A stretch of 64,000 nt of DNA from JANRIZ01 sp033764445 (lineage in GTDB: Bacteria; Verrucomicrobiota; Verrucomicrobiia; JAWXBN01), in the NCBI GenBank assembly GCA_033764445.1, contig JANRIZ010000160.1:1-64000 (forward strand), written 5' to 3'. Shown here one piece after another: positions 61,486 to 64,000 of this stretch. Under the pieces are notes generated by a model that saw only the letters and a program-made list of their open reading frames with translations, was not told where the DNA came from and ran no database searches. Position 1 is the stretch's first letter. Every line of letters starts with the position of its first letter. Both the position numbers and the translations under genes were made by a program.

Positions 61486-62058
61486 ATGGCAACGACACAT
61501 GTGATCCTGACCACCCCCATCCGCAACCTGGGCGCCGAAGGCGACAAGGTGAAAGTGAAGGCCGGTTTTGCCCGCAATTTCCTGATCCCCACCGGCAAGG
61601 CATTGCCCGTGACCAAGGGAGCCCTCAAGAAAGTCGAGGAACTCCAGAAAATCCGTGCCGAACGCGAGGTGCGTGAGATCAACGAGGCCAATGAAATGGC
61701 CACAAAACTCAACAAACTCAAAATCAATTTCACCCTCAAGACCGGAGCCGAAGACAAGGCCTTCGGGTCCGTCACCAGCAATGACATCATCGACCGCCTC
61801 AAGGCCGAGGGCTTTGAGCTGGAACGCCGCCAGGTCCGTCTGGAAAAACCCGTCAAAACCGTGGGCAGCCACGAGGTGACTCTCAATCTCCACGCCGACG
61901 TGGTTGTCAATCTCACCTTTGAAGTCGTCGCCGAGGTGGCCGCCCCCCGTGAGGAGCCCAAGGGCAAACGCCCCCGCACGGAAAAGGGGGACAAGACCGA
62001 GAAAGCCCCGGTCCGGAAAAAGTCCAAAAAGGATGAGGAAGCTCCCGCCGCCGAATAG
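61486..62058 (+). CDS. rplI: 50S ribosomal protein L9
   Basis: A 190-residue L9. The N-terminal domain holds VILTTPIRNLGAEGDKVKVKAGFARNFLIPTGKALPVTK. The long connecting helix spans about residues 45-75. The C-terminal domain contains FGSVTSNDIIDRLKAEGFELERRQV and VGSHEVTLNLHADVVVNLTFEVV. A ~40-residue Lys/Pro/Glu tail beyond the normal ~150-residue length is a lineage-specific addition. A terminator follows. Confidence 0.95.
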   Translation: MATTHVILTTPIRNLGAEGDKVKVKAGFARNFLIPTGKALPVTKGALKKVEELQKIRAEREVREINEANEMATKLNKLKINFTLKTGAEDKAFGSVTSNDIIDRLKAEGFELERRQVRLEKPVKTVGSHEVTLNLHADVVVNLTFEVVAEVAAPREEPKGKRPRTEKGDKTEKAPVRKKSKKDEEAPAAE

Positions 62059-62086
62059 GGACGCAAAAACCGTCCAGCCCGTTTTC

Positions 62087-62114
62087 AAAAGCCGGTTCGC
62101 ACGAACCGGCTTTT
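62087..62114 (+). terminator. Terminator after rplI
   Basis: A perfect 9 bp stem GCCGGTTCG (62091-62099) / CGAACCGGC (62102-62110), flanked by AAAA and TTTT. The short U-run and symmetric flanks allow it to work in both directions. Confidence 0.85.
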
Positions 62115-62153
62115 ATATTTCACACCATTGATGAATGCATTCGGTCGATCGGT

Positions 62154-62201
62154 GGCAGAGCCACGGACTTGTCCCGGATGGTTCGGGATGTACACGGATC
62201 A
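62154..62201 (+). repeat. Dispersed 48 bp repeat, inverted copy of 32392-32439
   Basis: GGCAGAGCCACGGACTTGTC through ACACGGATCA is the reverse complement of 32392-32439 with a single mismatch. CACGGATGTGAG directly after it continues the CACGGAT theme. Confidence 0.85.
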
Positions 62202-62588
62202 CACACGGATGTGAGAGTCTGAAGACGCAAAGAATTGTGCAACCAATCTGATGATGGGACGTCTCTTGTATTGAAGGCGAGGGCACCCATGGAAAACCGT
62301 GGAACAAAACAGCCTGCTGATCTTGAGGTTCGATTCGTGTCTGGCATTTTTCTGATCCGTGTTTGATCGGTGTTTCATCCGTGGCCTCCGATTTCACCAG
62401 ACTCTTTGAGAGCCACCGATGAAACACGGATTTTTGGGGATGTGGATTTACATATCCAGACAGCAGGAATGTGTGCGGCTGAAGCGGGACACGCATGCCC
62501 GCCCATCCGCACCCCAATGCAGTTCCTTGATGCCGGCACTGATCCGTCACGGGTATCAGTCCCCTGAAAATGAACACGTTGGCTGTGG
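62202..62588. other. Gene-free, repeat-containing intergenic region
   Basis: No supported gene. At 62340-62388 and 62420-62440 are further degenerate members of the ATCCGTG/CACGGAT dispersed family (CTGATCCGTGTTTGATCGGT, CATCCGTGG and AAACACGGATTTTTGG). Nothing else is recognised. Confidence 0.5.
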
Positions 62589-63287
62589 TCAGTCCGATTT
62601 CCGGCCCACGACGAAGTTGAGCAGGAGAACCCAGAAAATTCCCGCCAGGGCGCCGATGGGCATCTGCAGGGGCAGGGGCATCGCGTAAATGATCAGGACC
62701 GTCGGAAACCAGAAGAAAAAATTTGAGACAAAGGCCGGGGCGATCCGCTTGAGGACATAACTGTCCCGGATCACCGCCACAAATCGCGCCCGGTCAAATC
62801 CCGAATCCCGCCAGGTGGTGGCCAGGCAGTTGATGTTGTTGGCAAAAAGCATGGTGAAGAGGAACTGATCCGCCAGGGCCTTCAGGAGCAGGATCCGCCA
62901 GTCCAGTGACGTGCCGAAGACGTGGTGTTGGACGTGGTAGAACAGGTCCACCCAGACGCTGCTCAGACCCCAGTAAAGGAAGTTGAATGCATAATATTTC
63001 CACGAATGGGTCTGCCAGCGGGACCTGTTTGTGGTCGCCCATTTTAAAAACTCCGAAAAGAGACCCACGCCCACGGCCCCGATGACAAAGGACGAGACAA
63101 ATCCATATCCGTTGCGGAGCGTGGACAGCCGGGCCAGGAAATCCGCCACGGCGGGGCTGGTGAAATAGGCGATGAGCAGCAGCAGGATCAGTCCCTGGAT
63201 AATCAGACCCGGCAGCAGGTTCGCCTTGGCCCCCTCCCACCCGGGACGGATCAGGCGGTCAAAAAGGGTGGGGGAGCCGGGATGCAT
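62589..63287 (-). CDS. Polytopic membrane protein, possibly Mpv17/PMP22-like
   Basis: A 232-residue protein with about four to five hydrophobic segments (GLIIQGLILLLLIAYF; GFVSSFVIGAVGVGLFSEFLKWAT; YYAFNFLYWGLSSVWVDLFYH). The last part, FVSNFFFWFPTVLIIYAMPLPLQMPIGALAGIFWVLLLNFV, loosely recalls the W-P-x-x-x-x-x-N-F-x-x-V-P and W-x-x-x-L-S motifs of Mpv17 proteins, but several key positions differ. Start is the ATG at 63287. It is followed on the other side by the PfkB gene, 10 bases away and on the same strand. Confidence 0.45.
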   Translation of the reverse strand: MHPGSPTLFDRLIRPGWEGAKANLLPGLIIQGLILLLLIAYFTSPAVADFLARLSTLRNGYGFVSSFVIGAVGVGLFSEFLKWATTNRSRWQTHSWKYYAFNFLYWGLSSVWVDLFYHVQHHVFGTSLDWRILLLKALADQFLFTMLFANNINCLATTWRDSGFDRARFVAVIRDSYVLKRIAPAFVSNFFFWFPTVLIIYAMPLPLQMPIGALAGIFWVLLLNFVVGRKSD

Positions 63288-63297
63288 CGGGGATGGA

Positions 63298-64000
63298 TCA
63301 AAACTGGCTGTAGAGCTTCAATTTTTCAAAACGTTCCGAGATTTGTTCCTGGGTGACCGTCTGAAGACGCCCGAGGCTGAAGGCCTCGACGTTGAACGAG
63401 GCGAGGGTGGAGCCATAGATGATCCCCTTGCGGATGGCCTCAAAGGTGATGTCCCCTCCGGTCCCGGCCAGGTGCCCCATCAGCGCCCCGGCAAAGGTGT
63501 CGCCCGCACCGGTGGGATCGTGCAGGTCTTCAAGGGGATAGGCCCCGGCGCTGAAAAATTTGTTGTCACCGAAGAGCAGACTCCCGTGTTCGCCCTTTTT
63601 GATGATCACGTATTGGGGCCCCATCCCGAGCATTTTGCGACCGGCGCGGATCAGACTCGTTTCCTTGGTGAATTCGCGGGCCTCGCTGTCGTTGAGGATG
63701 AGCATATCCACCTTGCGCAGCAGGGCGCGGAGATCCTCCTGGGCGATGTTGATCCACAGGTCCATGGTGTCCGCCACGACGAACTTCGGATTTTTGACCT
63801 GGTTGAAGACATTCATCTGAAGGGCCGGGTGGATATTGGCCAGGAGCACGTAGGGGGAGGACTGGTAGGAGGCGGGCAGGACCGGGTTGAATTTTTCAAA
63901 GACATTCAGGTCCACCGAGAGCGTGCTGCGGGTGTTGTAGTCCCACTCGTATTTTCCATGCCAGCGGAAGGTTTTCCCCTCCTCGTACTTCAGGCCCTCC
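63298..64000 (-). CDS. PfkB/ribokinase-family sugar kinase (N-terminus beyond window)
   Basis: The open frame runs off the right edge, so about 234 C-terminal residues are seen. The visible segment starts EGLKYEEGKTFRWHGKYEWD and contains ANIHPALQMNVFNQVKNPKFVVADTMDLW, LNDSEAREF and KKGEHGSLLF. The PfkB signature DPTGAGDTFAGALMGHLAG contains the catalytic Asp. Such kinases phosphorylate ribose, fructose-1-P, adenosine or other sugars. The substrate is undetermined. Confidence 0.85.
   Translation of the reverse strand, partial: EGLKYEEGKTFRWHGKYEWDYNTRSTLSVDLNVFEKFNPVLPASYQSSPYVLLANIHPALQMNVFNQVKNPKFVVADTMDLWINIAQEDLRALLRKVDMLILNDSEAREFTKETSLIRAGRKMLGMGPQYVIIKKGEHGSLLFGDNKFFSAGAYPLEDLHDPTGAGDTFAGALMGHLAGTGGDITFEAIRKGIIYGSTLASFNVEAFSLGRLQTVTQEQISERFEKLKLYSQF

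Overview
The window is a 64 kb piece of a GC-rich bacterial chromosome that most likely comes from a member of the Verrucomicrobiota. The best marker is the 50-residue small basic protein at 8353-8505, a family I know only from Verrucomicrobia and Chlamydiae. A PEP-CTERM protein built of autotransporter-type beta-strand repeats, HPr kinase with a PTS lacking any EII gene, and REP-like repeats beside a RAYT transposase remnant all fit this. Genus and species cannot be given from the sequence.

Layout. 0-1 kb: a HicBA toxin-antitoxin pair bracketed by two ~140 bp direct repeats. 1-8 kb: rpsT, a two-gene 2-oxoacid:acceptor oxidoreductase (korAB), phosphomannose isomerase, a PmtA-like methyltransferase, a DUF192 lipoprotein and an OmpH/Skp chaperone. 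8-18 kb: the small basic protein, an RsuA/RluB pseudouridine synthase, folD, then a coupled minus-strand set (HAD-Nudix fusion, folB, TauE/SafE permease), a Gfo/Idh/MocA oxidoreductase, a WecA/MraY-type transferase, purD and moaA. 18-24 kb: DUF485-ActP acetate symporter pair, tRNA-Gly(GCC), and the regulatory cassette hpf-hprK-ptsH-ptsI. 24-31 kb: an AmpG-like MFS protein, acpS, a NahK-like kinase, and a three-gene operon of a fused ABC transporter with two envelope proteins. 31-32.5 kb: a repeat graveyard with a RAYT remnant and several REP-like double hairpins around a small secreted protein. 32.5-37 kb: a four-gene minus-strand operon (VWA plus solute-binding lipoprotein, XpaC-like, membrane solute-binding protein, TelA). 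37-49.7 kb: DD-carboxypeptidase, serS, a secreted caspase-like protein, the PEP-CTERM beta-strand protein, a HEAT-repeat lipoprotein, ribF, an ATP-grasp-like protein, thioredoxin reductase and a dimeric dUTPase-like protein. 49.8-52 kb: an AbiE-type toxin-antitoxin pair of lower GC. 52-64 kb: mutY, pgk-tpiA-secG-oppA, prs-rplY-pth-rpsF-ssb-rplI, and at the right edge an Mpv17-like membrane protein and a truncated PfkB sugar kinase.

How genes work together. HprK, HPr and EI form a phosphorelay that, with no EII in the window, is probably regulatory. The HAD-Nudix protein is translationally coupled to FolB and could supply both dephosphorylation steps that make FolB's substrate. The TelA operon pairs two solute-binding proteins sharing an SNSG loop, one of them fused to a VWA domain with an intact metal site, with XpaC and TelA; this is my best candidate for a poorly described envelope or metal-stress system. 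Mobile and accessory material is concentrated at 0-1, 31.3-32.5, 49.8-52, 57.6-58.1 and 62.1-62.6 kb, and a 48 bp repeat recurs in inverted orientation 30 kb apart.
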